A DNA stretch of 5,834 nt from UBA6022 sp036382575 (GCA_036382575.1 DASVHL010000043.1:1-5834); one strand, 5' to 3'; counted from the stretch's first letter, positions 1 to 5,144 are shown. A program made the numbers and translations. The notes: a model not told the origin generated them from the sequence alone.

Positions 1-24
1 AGATCACTGAAGGATCTCCTTTTT
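1..24 (+). terminator. Probable intrinsic terminator, cut by the window edge
   Basis: AGATC at 1-5 and GATCT at 13-17 form a 5-bp stem with a 7-nt loop. The next bases are CC and then five T. If the missing upstream bases are GG, the stem grows to 7 bp, the usual shape of an intrinsic terminator for a plus-strand transcript entering from the left. The upstream arm lies outside the window, so this stays tentative. Confidence 0.4.
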
Positions 25-29
25 CTATG

Positions 30-182
30 GTTGTTGAGGTGAGTGAATTGAACTCTCATCGTAAAATATGCTTTAGCGTATTTTGACGAAAGTTCGTGCA
101 GCGCAGTGCAGCAAAATTAACTTGCTCATTTTGTGAACAAGCGGAAATAGGAAGCATAGTGACCGCCTTCTTCTCCGCCCGC
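30..182. other. Gene-free region with consecutive hairpins, possible structured RNA
   Basis: No convincing coding frame is present. Three hairpins follow one another. The first pairs 38-45 with 53-60, with a GU pair and one TT mismatch. The second is a 9-bp stem, 63-71 with 76-84, closed by the tetraloop TTTA. The third pairs 121-124 with 138-141 and 126-128 with 134-136 around a 5-nt loop. GCGG at 141-144 can also pair with CCGC at 163-166. The stretch lies between a probable terminator and a strong bidirectional terminator, as a small RNA gene would. It ends in CCGCCCGCACCA (175-186), which resembles a tRNA 3' end, but no T-arm or matching 5' acceptor strand is present. I do not recognise it as tmRNA, SRP RNA, 6S RNA or RNase P RNA. 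Confidence 0.25.
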
Positions 183-226
183 ACCAAAGTAAAAACCGTA
201 TTGAAAGATACGGTTTTTACTTTGGT
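183..226. terminator. Perfect 19-bp inverted repeat, bidirectional terminator
   Basis: Positions 183-201 pair perfectly with 208-226 around the loop TGAAAG. The GC-containing core CCGTAT/ATACGG is followed by five T on each strand (214-218 on plus, opposite 191-195 on minus), so the element can stop transcripts from both sides. It lies 20 bases past the stop codon of the minus-strand cupin gene and would also end any plus-strand transcript coming through 30-182. Confidence 0.85.
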
Positions 227-245
227 ATGCAGCTAGCAATGCAAC

Positions 246-662
246 CTAATCTTCATTCGGATCATTATCAGCATCCTCCTTTGTCACATGCACCGTTCCG
301 GGCTCATGTTCGGCAGGTGCGTAAATTGAGTAGAGCTTCAATGGGACATCGCCAGTATTCACTAAATTATGCCAAGTAGCAGCCGGCACAAAAATAGCAT
401 CGTCAGCCTTAGCATTCCATGTTTTCAGTTCATCCTTATTCGAACCCATATATACGGTTGCTTCACCCTCTTCAATCCGAAGAAACTGATCATGATCGTC
501 ATGTGCCTCTAGTCCGATCTCATGACCCGACTGGATCGTCATTAATGTCAGTTGCAGGTTTTTACCCGTCCAAAGAGTTGTCCGGTAGTTTTCATTATCC
601 AGTGTCGCTTGTTCAATATTCGTAACAAATGGTTCAGGACCATGATCGGTAGCATATGTCAT
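246..662 (-). CDS. Cupin-fold protein, small single-domain
   Basis: A 138-residue cytoplasmic protein with one cupin beta-barrel. Cupin motif 1 is seen as GLEAHDDHDQFLRIEEGEA (residues 50-68), with H54, H57 and Q59 as likely metal ligands; spacing is H-x2-H rather than the classical HxH. Motif 2 is PAATWHNLVN (93-102) with H98 as a further ligand. The segment LYSIYAPAEHEPGTVH (110-125) is typical of a widespread subfamily often named after mannose-6-phosphate isomerase on weak similarity. No catalytic function can be assigned; sugar or small-metabolite binding is possible. The tail (residues 129-138) is strongly acidic. The ATG at 660-662 is well supported: AAGGAGGG (complement of 667-674) lies just upstream, the only clear Shine-Dalgarno in the window. 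A TATAAT (complement of 691-696) gives a leader of about 22 nt. The gene is alone on its transcript and ends at the strong hairpin at 183-226. Confidence 0.9.
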   Translation of the reverse strand: MTYATDHGPEPFVTNIEQATLDNENYRTTLWTGKNLQLTLMTIQSGHEIGLEAHDDHDQFLRIEEGEATVYMGSNKDELKTWNAKADDAIFVPAATWHNLVNTGDVPLKLYSIYAPAEHEPGTVHVTKEDADNDPNED

Positions 663-696
663 ATTGCCCTCCTTTTCTTTTTCTCCTTCTATTATA
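663..696 (-). promoter_or_regulatory. Cupin gene promoter and ribosome binding site
   Basis: On the minus strand, a perfect TATAAT occupies the complement of 691-696. It is followed by a purine-rich leader that contains AAGGAGGG (complement of 667-674), ending 4 bases before the ATG. The predicted transcript start is near 684. No good -35 hexamer was found 16-18 bp upstream. Confidence 0.6.
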
Positions 697-706
697 CTGG
701 ATGCGG

Positions 707-712
707 TATAAT
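707..712 (+). promoter_or_regulatory. -10 element of the tRNA-Arg promoter
   Basis: A perfect TATAAT lies 9 bases upstream of the tRNA 5' end, which predicts a start near 719 and a 5' leader of only about 3 nt. The hexamer is 10 bp from the oppositely oriented TATAAT of the cupin gene, so each promoter occupies the other's spacer region. No clear -35 is seen. Confidence 0.55.
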
Positions 713-721
713 AACAGATAC

Positions 722-798
722 GCCCCGGTAGCTCAGTTGGATAGAGCAGAGGACTTCTAAGCCTAAGGTCGCTGGTTCAAATCCAGCCCGGGGTACCA
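722..798 (+). tRNA. tRNA-Arg, anticodon TCT (reads AGA)
   Basis: A full cloverleaf can be drawn. Acceptor 722-728 pairs with 788-794 (the first pair is GU). The D-arm is GCTC...GAGC (731-747). The anticodon loop is CTTCTAA (754-760) with TCT at 756-758. The variable loop is 5 nt. T-stem 771-775 pairs with 783-787 around TTCAAAT, the discriminator is A795, and the CCA end is encoded at 796-798. The anticodon stem is unusual: only 750-752 with 762-764 form Watson-Crick pairs, while the outer (G749, A765) and the inner (A753, G761) positions are purine-purine mismatches. The rest is well formed, so I call it a functional gene. No T-rich terminator follows; 800-814 has only a weak 5-bp inverted repeat. 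Confidence 0.93.
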
Positions 799-838
799 AA
801 TCTAGTCTATAGATCACGGTATTACTGCAATATAGCAG

Positions 839-895
839 ACAACTCTTAGTTGTATGATACATTGCAATATTTGCTATAATATGATATGATATGAT
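839..895 (+). promoter_or_regulatory. Promoter region of the glycosyltransferase gene with repeated -10 hexamers
   Basis: An extended -10 (TG at 872-873, TATAAT at 875-880) is followed by three overlapping copies of TATGAT at 880-885, 885-890 and 890-895. Together they form a tandem 5-bp repeat (TATAA, then TATGA three times). The first hexamer predicts a leader of about 18 nt; the last predicts one of about 3 nt. Upstream, ACAACT (839-844) and AGTTGT (848-853) form a perfect 6-bp inverted repeat where a -35 or operator would sit. An 8-bp direct repeat TGCAATAT occurs at 826-833 and 863-870. Confidence 0.5.
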
Positions 896-904
896 AAATT
901 TATT

Positions 905-1723
905 GTGAATAGACTCAATTATGATTTTAAGGAGTTATTTTCCCTCCGTAGCAAAGAGGGCTCTGAGATTGTTGATCGATTTGCCGATGTGACTAAGTCA
1001 CGATTTGACCATGCCGACGGGGTGCCGGTCGTAATAGGCTCCTACGATGGTAAGGATCTTCCTCTCTTACTAGCTGCATTGGGCCGTTCGAGTATACCAC
1101 TCGCTCCAGTAGTAGTTGATAACAAGCCGGGACAAGGCACTATACGTAAGCATGCAGAAGCAATGGGCGCAGAAGTTATAGATGAGAAGATACCTGGTCA
1201 AATGAGCGCAGTACGCACAGGGATCGAGCATGCCTCAGCGACGTACCCTGATAGCTGCATACTTATCACCGATGACGACTGTCTGCCACCAGCACAATGG
1301 GCTGAAACAATGACGCGAAACTCTCGTCTAAGTCGTGAGCTTGGTGGTATTGCTTACGGAGGCGTTATACTAGAACACGGTGAAAGTTCAACGACCGACC
1401 TTCTGCGAACAACTTATGCTCTAGCAACCAATATACGACGTAAGCTAACGAACTCCCTTCCGAAAGCAAGGGGTCCAAATGGCATTCTACAGCCAGATAC
1501 GCACGGTCGAATCCTGGAAGAACTCCATACCCAAGCACCTGACGCGTTTCCTTGCGATGTAGTCGTTCAAGAAAGTGTTATAAAAGCTGGTGGCGAGGTA
1601 ACATCGATACTGAGTCCACGCGGATTTACGCTAACTCGTGGAGATCGATTTAATAGCGTAGGTGGTCTTGTAAAAGATCTGGCGCAACGAGGAAAAAATC
1701 GATCAAAACTATACGAAAGCTAA
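905..1723 (+). CDS. GT2-like (GT-A fold) glycosyltransferase, soluble
   Basis: The protein has 272 residues. Residues 68-110 follow the nucleotide-sugar binding pattern of family 2 transferases: VVVDNKPGQGT, a GAEVIDE segment, and GQMSAVRTGIEHA. The metal-binding DxD motif is ILITDDDCLPPAQW (119-132), with D123-D125 the likely divalent metal and UDP/GDP-sugar ligands. GPNGI and the later PCDVVVQESVIKAGGE stretch occupy the place of the acceptor-side motifs, but the usual ED pair is not obvious, so the catalytic base is uncertain. There is no signal peptide or membrane helix; it would act at the cytoplasmic face, probably on a cell-surface glycan or lipid-linked sugar. Donor and acceptor cannot be told. 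The GTG start at 905 is the only plausible one: an in-frame TGA lies at 887-889. There is no Shine-Dalgarno. It stands alone, with its own promoter. Confidence 0.72.
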   Translation: MNRLNYDFKELFSLRSKEGSEIVDRFADVTKSRFDHADGVPVVIGSYDGKDLPLLLAALGRSSIPLAPVVVDNKPGQGTIRKHAEAMGAEVIDEKIPGQMSAVRTGIEHASATYPDSCILITDDDCLPPAQWAETMTRNSRLSRELGGIAYGGVILEHGESSTTDLLRTTYALATNIRRKLTNSLPKARGPNGILQPDTHGRILEELHTQAPDAFPCDVVVQESVIKAGGEVTSILSPRGFTLTRGDRFNSVGGLVKDLAQRGKNRSKLYES

Positions 1724-1756
1724 TCACCTTCGTGTTATTTTACCCTACTGTGCCGG

Positions 1757-1786
1757 TTCTAATTTCATACATAGCGCCGTACCAAG
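1757..1786 (+). repeat. 30-nt intergenic element, copy 1
   Basis: This segment aligns without gaps to 2741-2770 with 23 of 30 identical bases. The conserved blocks are TTCTAA, TTCA and GTACCAA. It begins 33 bases after the stop of the glycosyltransferase gene. A CTACT word precedes both copies, at slightly different distances. Function unknown; candidates are a 3'-end signal, a protein binding site or the remnant of a duplicated gene boundary. Confidence 0.45.
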
Positions 1787-1863
1787 TATAGACATTTTAA
1801 ACAAACCTTTTGAAAAATTTATTACATTTCACGAACGTCTATCCCCTCGAATAAACATGTCCA

Positions 1864-1872
1864 TGCTACAAT
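1864..1872 (+). promoter_or_regulatory. Extended -10 promoter for a leaderless mRNA
   Basis: TG at 1864-1865, one base, then TACAAT at 1867-1872. Placing the last T at -7 puts +1 exactly at 1879, the A of an ATG. No -35-like hexamer is seen 16-18 bp upstream, which suits an extended -10 promoter. Confidence 0.6.
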
Positions 1873-1878
1873 ATGCCT

Positions 1879-2697
1879 ATGATTAAAAAGCCAACAGGCA
1901 AAAAACAAAAGATAGTTACAGCACCCAACTCACGCAAATCTACAGCTCAACAGAAACATCCAATCAGCTATCACGCTATCGCCATACTCACCGTGATAGT
2001 AATACTCGGATTATCTATTGTGGCATTTCTTGATTACAGTGGAATTTCATCTTCTATAAGATTAACTTTCAGTAGCGAAGATATCCGACAACAAATGACC
2101 TCAGCAAGAAAAACACTAGAGCCAAAATTTGACATTGAACAGGAAGAACGTCTAGAGACACTTTATCGAGCCGGTGTAATTAGCAGCCCAATACCTACCC
2201 ACTCCGCAAAAATAGACAAGTGTACTTTATATTCGAAGACTAAGGAAAAATTCACCACAATTAACTGGACACAGCATTGCACTATTAGGTACGCTGACGT
2301 GCTAGAGACCTCATTAACAAGAGATCAGATTCTCGAAAAGCTAACAGCAGATAATGACACAAGCCAGATATTTGGACAACCAACAACATACACAGCCAGC
2401 CTTGGTGCAACCTGCGACAACCTGTACTACGACGAACGTCACACTTCGACCTTGAATTTCTTAGATTGGTCTAGAGGCAACAATCTTAGATGCCAGCTAT
2501 ACAATCCATCAACAGAACTATCAACCGCAAATGTACTACATACCTACAATAGCGCAGATGTAATACGCGAGAAGTCATACCTTACCGTCACTAAAGATAA
2601 CGAATATTTCGTAGCATCGCTCGGATGCGGGAAAAAGGATCTGTTCGGCTGCGAGAAACCAACCCAAGATCCAATTACAGACTTTACTAAAAAGTAA
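1879..2697 (+). CDS. Single-pass membrane protein with six-cysteine outer domain, unknown
   Basis: I do not recognise this family. From the ATG at 1879 it has 272 residues: a basic N-terminal tail of about 28 residues, one hydrophobic helix (about 31-51), and a 220-residue domain. The positive tail places the domain outside the cytoplasm. That domain holds all six cysteines (115, 134, 179, 205, 250, 258), an even number suggesting up to three disulfides, perhaps pairing in sequence order. It contains many Thr, Ser, Asn and Asp residues and no obvious catalytic motif. An upstream in-frame ATG at 1873 would add two residues, but it directly abuts the -10 hexamer and would not be in the transcript. 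The gene has its own promoter and no Shine-Dalgarno. It could be a cell-surface or pilin-like protein of a taxon-restricted family; that is inference only. Confidence 0.8.
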   Translation: MIKKPTGKKQKIVTAPNSRKSTAQQKHPISYHAIAILTVIVILGLSIVAFLDYSGISSSIRLTFSSEDIRQQMTSARKTLEPKFDIEQEERLETLYRAGVISSPIPTHSAKIDKCTLYSKTKEKFTTINWTQHCTIRYADVLETSLTRDQILEKLTADNDTSQIFGQPTTYTASLGATCDNLYYDERHTSTLNFLDWSRGNNLRCQLYNPSTELSTANVLHTYNSADVIREKSYLTVTKDNEYFVASLGCGKKDLFGCEKPTQDPITDFTKK

Positions 2698-2740
2698 CAC
2701 TGACCTTGATATAGCGACAGCTACTAGCCCATAAGAAGGA

Positions 2741-2770
2741 TTCTAACTTCACATAGAACGCTGTACCAAA
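2741..2770 (+). repeat. 30-nt intergenic element, copy 2
   Basis: This is the second copy of the element at 1757-1786 (23 of 30 bases identical, no gaps). It starts 43 bases after the stop of the six-cysteine protein gene and ends 59 bases before the next start codon. Both copies therefore occupy a similar place between consecutive plus-strand genes. Neither copy has a good hairpin followed by a T-run, so neither looks like a classical terminator. Confidence 0.45.
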
Positions 2771-2816
2771 TTTATTTAATTCATCCTCAAATAATAAGAT
2801 TTATTAAATAATCAGT

Positions 2817-2822
2817 CATAAT
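2817..2822 (+). promoter_or_regulatory. -10 element for a leaderless mRNA
   Basis: CATAAT (5 of 6 to consensus) ends 7 bases before the A of the ATG at 2830, so the transcript would start at 2829 or 2830. The surroundings are very AT-rich (2771-2830). No clear -35 is seen. Confidence 0.5.
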
Positions 2823-2829
2823 ACTAAAT

Positions 2830-3216
2830 ATGAATCCCGAAAACAGCAAAATCGTTCCTCAAAACAAATCACGAATAGTATTATGGAAAATTACAAAAAT
2901 ACTTTGGTTAGTTGCGCTCCTTATTTGGCCACTATTCATCCTACTAAATAAGACCATCGATTCTGCAGATCAATGGACGATCAGGATGTTCGGCTCGACA
3001 ATCGAAGGGGCGTTCAAGATGGGTCTTTTTGGCTTTATCGACCTTACTACCCTGGCGACATTTATCAGCGGACTAGTCCTAGCACTTACCTATAGAGGTA
3101 ACATCTTAATAAAAATTGCAATCATCATCGCAACAGCTATCGTTACGGTATTTGTTTTTGCTGCCGTACAATTATTCGGCATCTTCCTCTTGTATCAACC
3201 ACTGAGTCAAATCTAA
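2830..3216 (+). CDS. Small three-helix integral membrane protein, unknown
   Basis: A 128-residue protein I do not recognise. Residues 1-20 are polar and basic. Three hydrophobic stretches follow: about 21-40, 62-88 (with D71 inside a Thr-rich patch) and 92-122. The loop 41-61 between helices 1 and 2 carries Asp47, Trp49 and Arg52; the last two helices are joined by a short basic turn (YRGN). No enzyme motif is visible. With a basic N-terminus inside, the C-terminus would lie outside. It has its own promoter directly at the start codon and no Shine-Dalgarno. It lies downstream of another orphan membrane protein gene with a similar upstream spacer, but nothing shows that they work together. Confidence 0.75.
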   Translation: MNPENSKIVPQNKSRIVLWKITKILWLVALLIWPLFILLNKTIDSADQWTIRMFGSTIEGAFKMGLFGFIDLTTLATFISGLVLALTYRGNILIKIAIIIATAIVTVFVFAAVQLFGIFLLYQPLSQI

Positions 3217-3271
3217 GCTATTATCCTAGTAATGTATCTGTGTTAATTCTCTTCTCTCAACCTTCATTCAT

Positions 3272-3280
3272 TGATACACT
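3272..3280 (+). promoter_or_regulatory. Extended -10 promoter for a leaderless mRNA
   Basis: TG at 3272-3273, one base, then TACACT at 3275-3280. Counting the last T as -7 puts +1 at 3287, exactly the A of the ATG. No good -35 was found. Confidence 0.55.
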
Positions 3281-3286
3281 GACGGT

Positions 3287-3703
3287 ATGACCGAAAATGA
3301 ACCGAAATATACATCTTCAGAATCACAGCGCATTACACTTCGATTTGAAGAAGGTTGGCGAGAAATTCTTGAGGCGCCAGACGCACTAGATTACCAAACA
3401 TGGATCAATGATTTAGTAGACCTTTCGTCACGACAGATAAACGAGGATCATACCGAACAAACGTACGGCCAAGAGGCTGTATTCACTGCATGGCTAAGAG
3501 CACTTGAGCAAGTTGCAGATGTCGCCATTGACCCAGAAGACATACAAGAGATGTCACAGGCAGATATTGTCGAAACCGCATTAATTACTTTGCAAACAAA
3601 TATCGAAGCGATGGGATGGGACACGGAAGGATTAGTTTTTACAGTTCCTAATATGTTTAGCGGTGAAGAAGCGACGATTGATATACGTGAATTAATTGAC
3701 TAA
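3287..3703 (+). CDS. Small acidic soluble protein, unknown
   Basis: A 138-residue protein without signal peptide, membrane helix or cysteine. It is rich in Glu and Asp (for example EEGWREILEAPDALD near residues 21-35 and DPEDIQEMSQAD near 82-93) and most of it should be helical up to about residue 110, ending in a short, more strand-like tail (GLVFTVP, then ATIDIRELID). I recognise no family. Such acidic helical proteins often bind a partner protein, but no partner is indicated. The start fits the promoter exactly and there is no Shine-Dalgarno. The stop TAA (3701-3703) overlaps the last codon of the opposing gene by 4 bp, with no intrinsic terminator between the two. Confidence 0.75.
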   Translation: MTENEPKYTSSESQRITLRFEEGWREILEAPDALDYQTWINDLVDLSSRQINEDHTEQTYGQEAVFTAWLRALEQVADVAIDPEDIQEMSQADIVETALITLQTNIEAMGWDTEGLVFTVPNMFSGEEATIDIRELID

Positions 3704-4413
3704 CTACGTGAAGCGATCTTTTCAAGTGGCACCCAAATAGTCTTAGCCCGCTTGTGAGTCAGTGTACTCATCTTTATCAAAATAACAATCAACATAGAGA
3801 GGCCCGCACAAAGAATCGCAGGGATTACCTGAAGGAAGGCAATTTCCGGTAACCGCGTGAACAAGATAAACGCAATTGTAATAGCAAATAGAATTGTCAT
3901 CACAATCCATTCGTTACTAAATACTTTACCATCAACGAGTAGTTTAATTTCAGCACGGTTCTGCTGAGCAACGAATACTGATTTTAACATTTCCTTGTGC
4001 GGATCTTTTACGTCACCTTTGTAGCCAACAATCCTGTCAACAAGAGATACAAATTCTGACTTACCCGCATCAGCACCACCCTTTGCTGCTGCTTTGCTAT
4101 AGGTTTTGATTGCTGTATCAATTTCGGCATGGAATTCCGGCTCCATGCGGCGTGAATACTGCAGCAATTCTTCAAGTTTATTAACCTCGATAACTACTAA
4201 TCGGTGCAATTGATCAATACGAATGCGCTGCGCGTTGATAATCGGTGAGATATAAAAGCCATACAAGAATGAATTTACAGAAAATAGCGTCAGTGCAGCG
4301 CCCTGCAGTTCAATCTTTGGCAGGAATAACGAAACAACAAAGAAGACAACGGCAAATATAAAGAGATATTGGGTCAGACGAACGCGAGTAAGGAGAAAAT
4401 GTTTAAGCTTCAT
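3700..4413 (-). CDS. Four-helix membrane protein, bestrophin-like (DUF4239) topology
   Basis: A 237-residue protein with two N-terminal membrane helices (about 16-32 and 38-58), a cytoplasmic, mostly helical segment of about 100 residues (62-165), two C-terminal helices (about 167-187 and 191-213) and a basic tail. The layout, with a charged helix right after helix 2 (AQRIRIDQLHRLVVIEVNKL, 61-80) and a Leu-Pro start to the last helix pair, resembles the bestrophin-like DUF4239 family. I see no diagnostic motif, so the assignment is weak. If correct, an ion-channel-like role in the cytoplasmic membrane is possible. The ATG at 4411-4413 fits a minus-strand promoter placed for a leaderless mRNA. 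The gene is divergent from the DUF3592-like gene and overlaps tail to tail by 4 bp with the acidic protein gene. Confidence 0.8.
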   Translation of the reverse strand: MKLKHFLLTRVRLTQYLFIFAVVFFVVSLFLPKIELQGAALTLFSVNSFLYGFYISPIINAQRIRIDQLHRLVVIEVNKLEELLQYSRRMEPEFHAEIDTAIKTYSKAAAKGGADAGKSEFVSLVDRIVGYKGDVKDPHKEMLKSVFVAQQNRAEIKLLVDGKVFSNEWIVMTILFAITIAFILFTRLPEIAFLQVIPAILCAGLSMLIVILIKMSTLTHKRAKTIWVPLEKIASRS

Positions 4414-4419
4414 TTATAG

Positions 4420-4428
4420 ATAATACCA
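4420..4428 (-). promoter_or_regulatory. Extended -10 promoter for a leaderless mRNA, minus strand
   Basis: On the minus strand TGG precedes TATTAT (complement of 4420-4425). Six bases separate it from the ATG, so +1 falls on its A at 4413. No convincing -35 was found 17-18 bp upstream. Confidence 0.55.
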
Positions 4429-4486
4429 GATGAGGCTGTATTCGTTCTAATTTTCCGCCTGATACAACATATATTAGATACCCAGC

Positions 4487-4515
4487 AGGACAATCGCCCC
4501 AATCTAAGCTAAAAT
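4487..4515 (+). promoter_or_regulatory. Two-box promoter for a leaderless mRNA
   Basis: AGGACA (4487-4492, four of six to TTGACA) and TAAAAT (4510-4515) are 17 bp apart, the optimal spacing. The start would be at 4522-4523, at the A of the ATG. This is the best -35/-10 pair in the window. Confidence 0.6.
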
Positions 4516-4522
4516 AGATGGA

Positions 4523-5128
4523 ATGACCAAGAAACAAAAACTCATCAAAAAGAAAACAATAATCTTGCAGTGCGTCTTGATTGTTTTATTGCTATTAACT
4601 ATAGCTGTGGCTGTGTTCTTTTTTTCACATTCCATTGCCAACAAACGAACACTTTCCGATAAGGGAGAGCAGGTAAATGGAGTAGTAGAAAAGCATGATT
4701 TACACATATCTACCTCTCGCTCGACCAGTCTCACTACTCGAAAAATTGACTACAGCTTCGTTCCAAAAGAGTCAAAAGAAAAAGTTATAAAAACAGACTT
4801 CAACGTCAGTAGAGTTGAATATGAAAAATATCCACTAGGGAGCAAAATTCCAATCACATACCTACCTAGTGATACGTCTGAAAACGAACCAACCGCAAGT
4901 CTTCGGCACATGCCAGCCATAGCAGAGCCATTCATCTATCTGACTTTAGTGATAGTTTTTGCTATTTTTTGCAGCAAGATAGTTAAAAAGTTGCAAGTAA
5001 AATATAATGTAAAACAGCCAGGTATGCTATTTTACCTTACGTCGCTAGCGGGATTCATGGTAGCCTTTGTTATAGCAATGATTACTACTGTCATTGTTGC
5101 ACAATTAGTCAGACTGTTGCTTTTGTAA
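4523..5128 (+). CDS. DUF3592-like membrane protein
   Basis: A 201-residue protein with a strongly basic N-terminus (residues 3-11), helix 1 (about 12-34), an outer domain (35-130), helix 2 (about 135-153), a basic loop and helix 3 (about 169-197). The outer domain follows the DUF3592 pattern: GEQVNGVVEKHDL (48-60), a strand IDYSFVP (75-81), and YPLGSKIPITYLPSDTSEN (103-121), where the YxxGxxxxIxYxPxD signature is characteristic. The function of the family is unknown; it is a small beta-rich domain found with membrane helices in many bacteria. The start is fixed by a promoter ending 7 bases upstream; a nearby ATG at 4518 is in another frame. The gene is convergent with the DUF1801 gene, with a 16-bp gap and no visible terminator. 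Confidence 0.82.
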   Translation: MTKKQKLIKKKTIILQCVLIVLLLLTIAVAVFFFSHSIANKRTLSDKGEQVNGVVEKHDLHISTSRSTSLTTRKIDYSFVPKESKEKVIKTDFNVSRVEYEKYPLGSKIPITYLPSDTSENEPTASLRHMPAIAEPFIYLTLVIVFAIFCSKIVKKLQVKYNVKQPGMLFYLTSLAGFMVAFVIAMITTVIVAQLVRLLLL

Positions 5129-5144
5129 TGTACAGAATTTTACT

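Noticed and set aside
84..86. TGA as a sense codon (alternative code)
   Set aside because: All complete genes are free of in-frame TGA, which would be frequent in a recoded genome.
56..157. A 33-residue minus-strand frame in the left gene-free region
   Set aside because: No -10 box at the local spacing, no Shine-Dalgarno, and it covers the predicted hairpins.
121..166. Possible SRP RNA, from GTGAAC and GGAAAT-AGGAAGCA words
   Set aside because: The conserved domain IV core (stem capped by a GGAA loop with the asymmetric internal loop) cannot be drawn.
175..186. CCGCCCGCACCA as the 3' end of a tRNA or tmRNA
   Set aside because: The preceding 17 bases do not form a T-arm, and no complementary 5' acceptor strand (GCGGGC) is present upstream.
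419..625. A 68-codon plus-strand frame inside the cupin gene
   Set aside because: It lies wholly antisense to a well-supported cupin gene and its translation shows no domain-like pattern.
1724..1872. Terminator after the glycosyltransferase gene
   Set aside because: No hairpin followed by a T-run is found in this spacer.
4504..4734. A 76-codon minus-strand frame
   Set aside because: Antisense to the start of the DUF3592-like gene, which has a good promoter, membrane helices and a family pattern.
4750..4935. A 61-codon minus-strand frame
   Set aside because: Antisense shadow within the DUF3592-like domain; no ribosome binding site or promoter of the local type.
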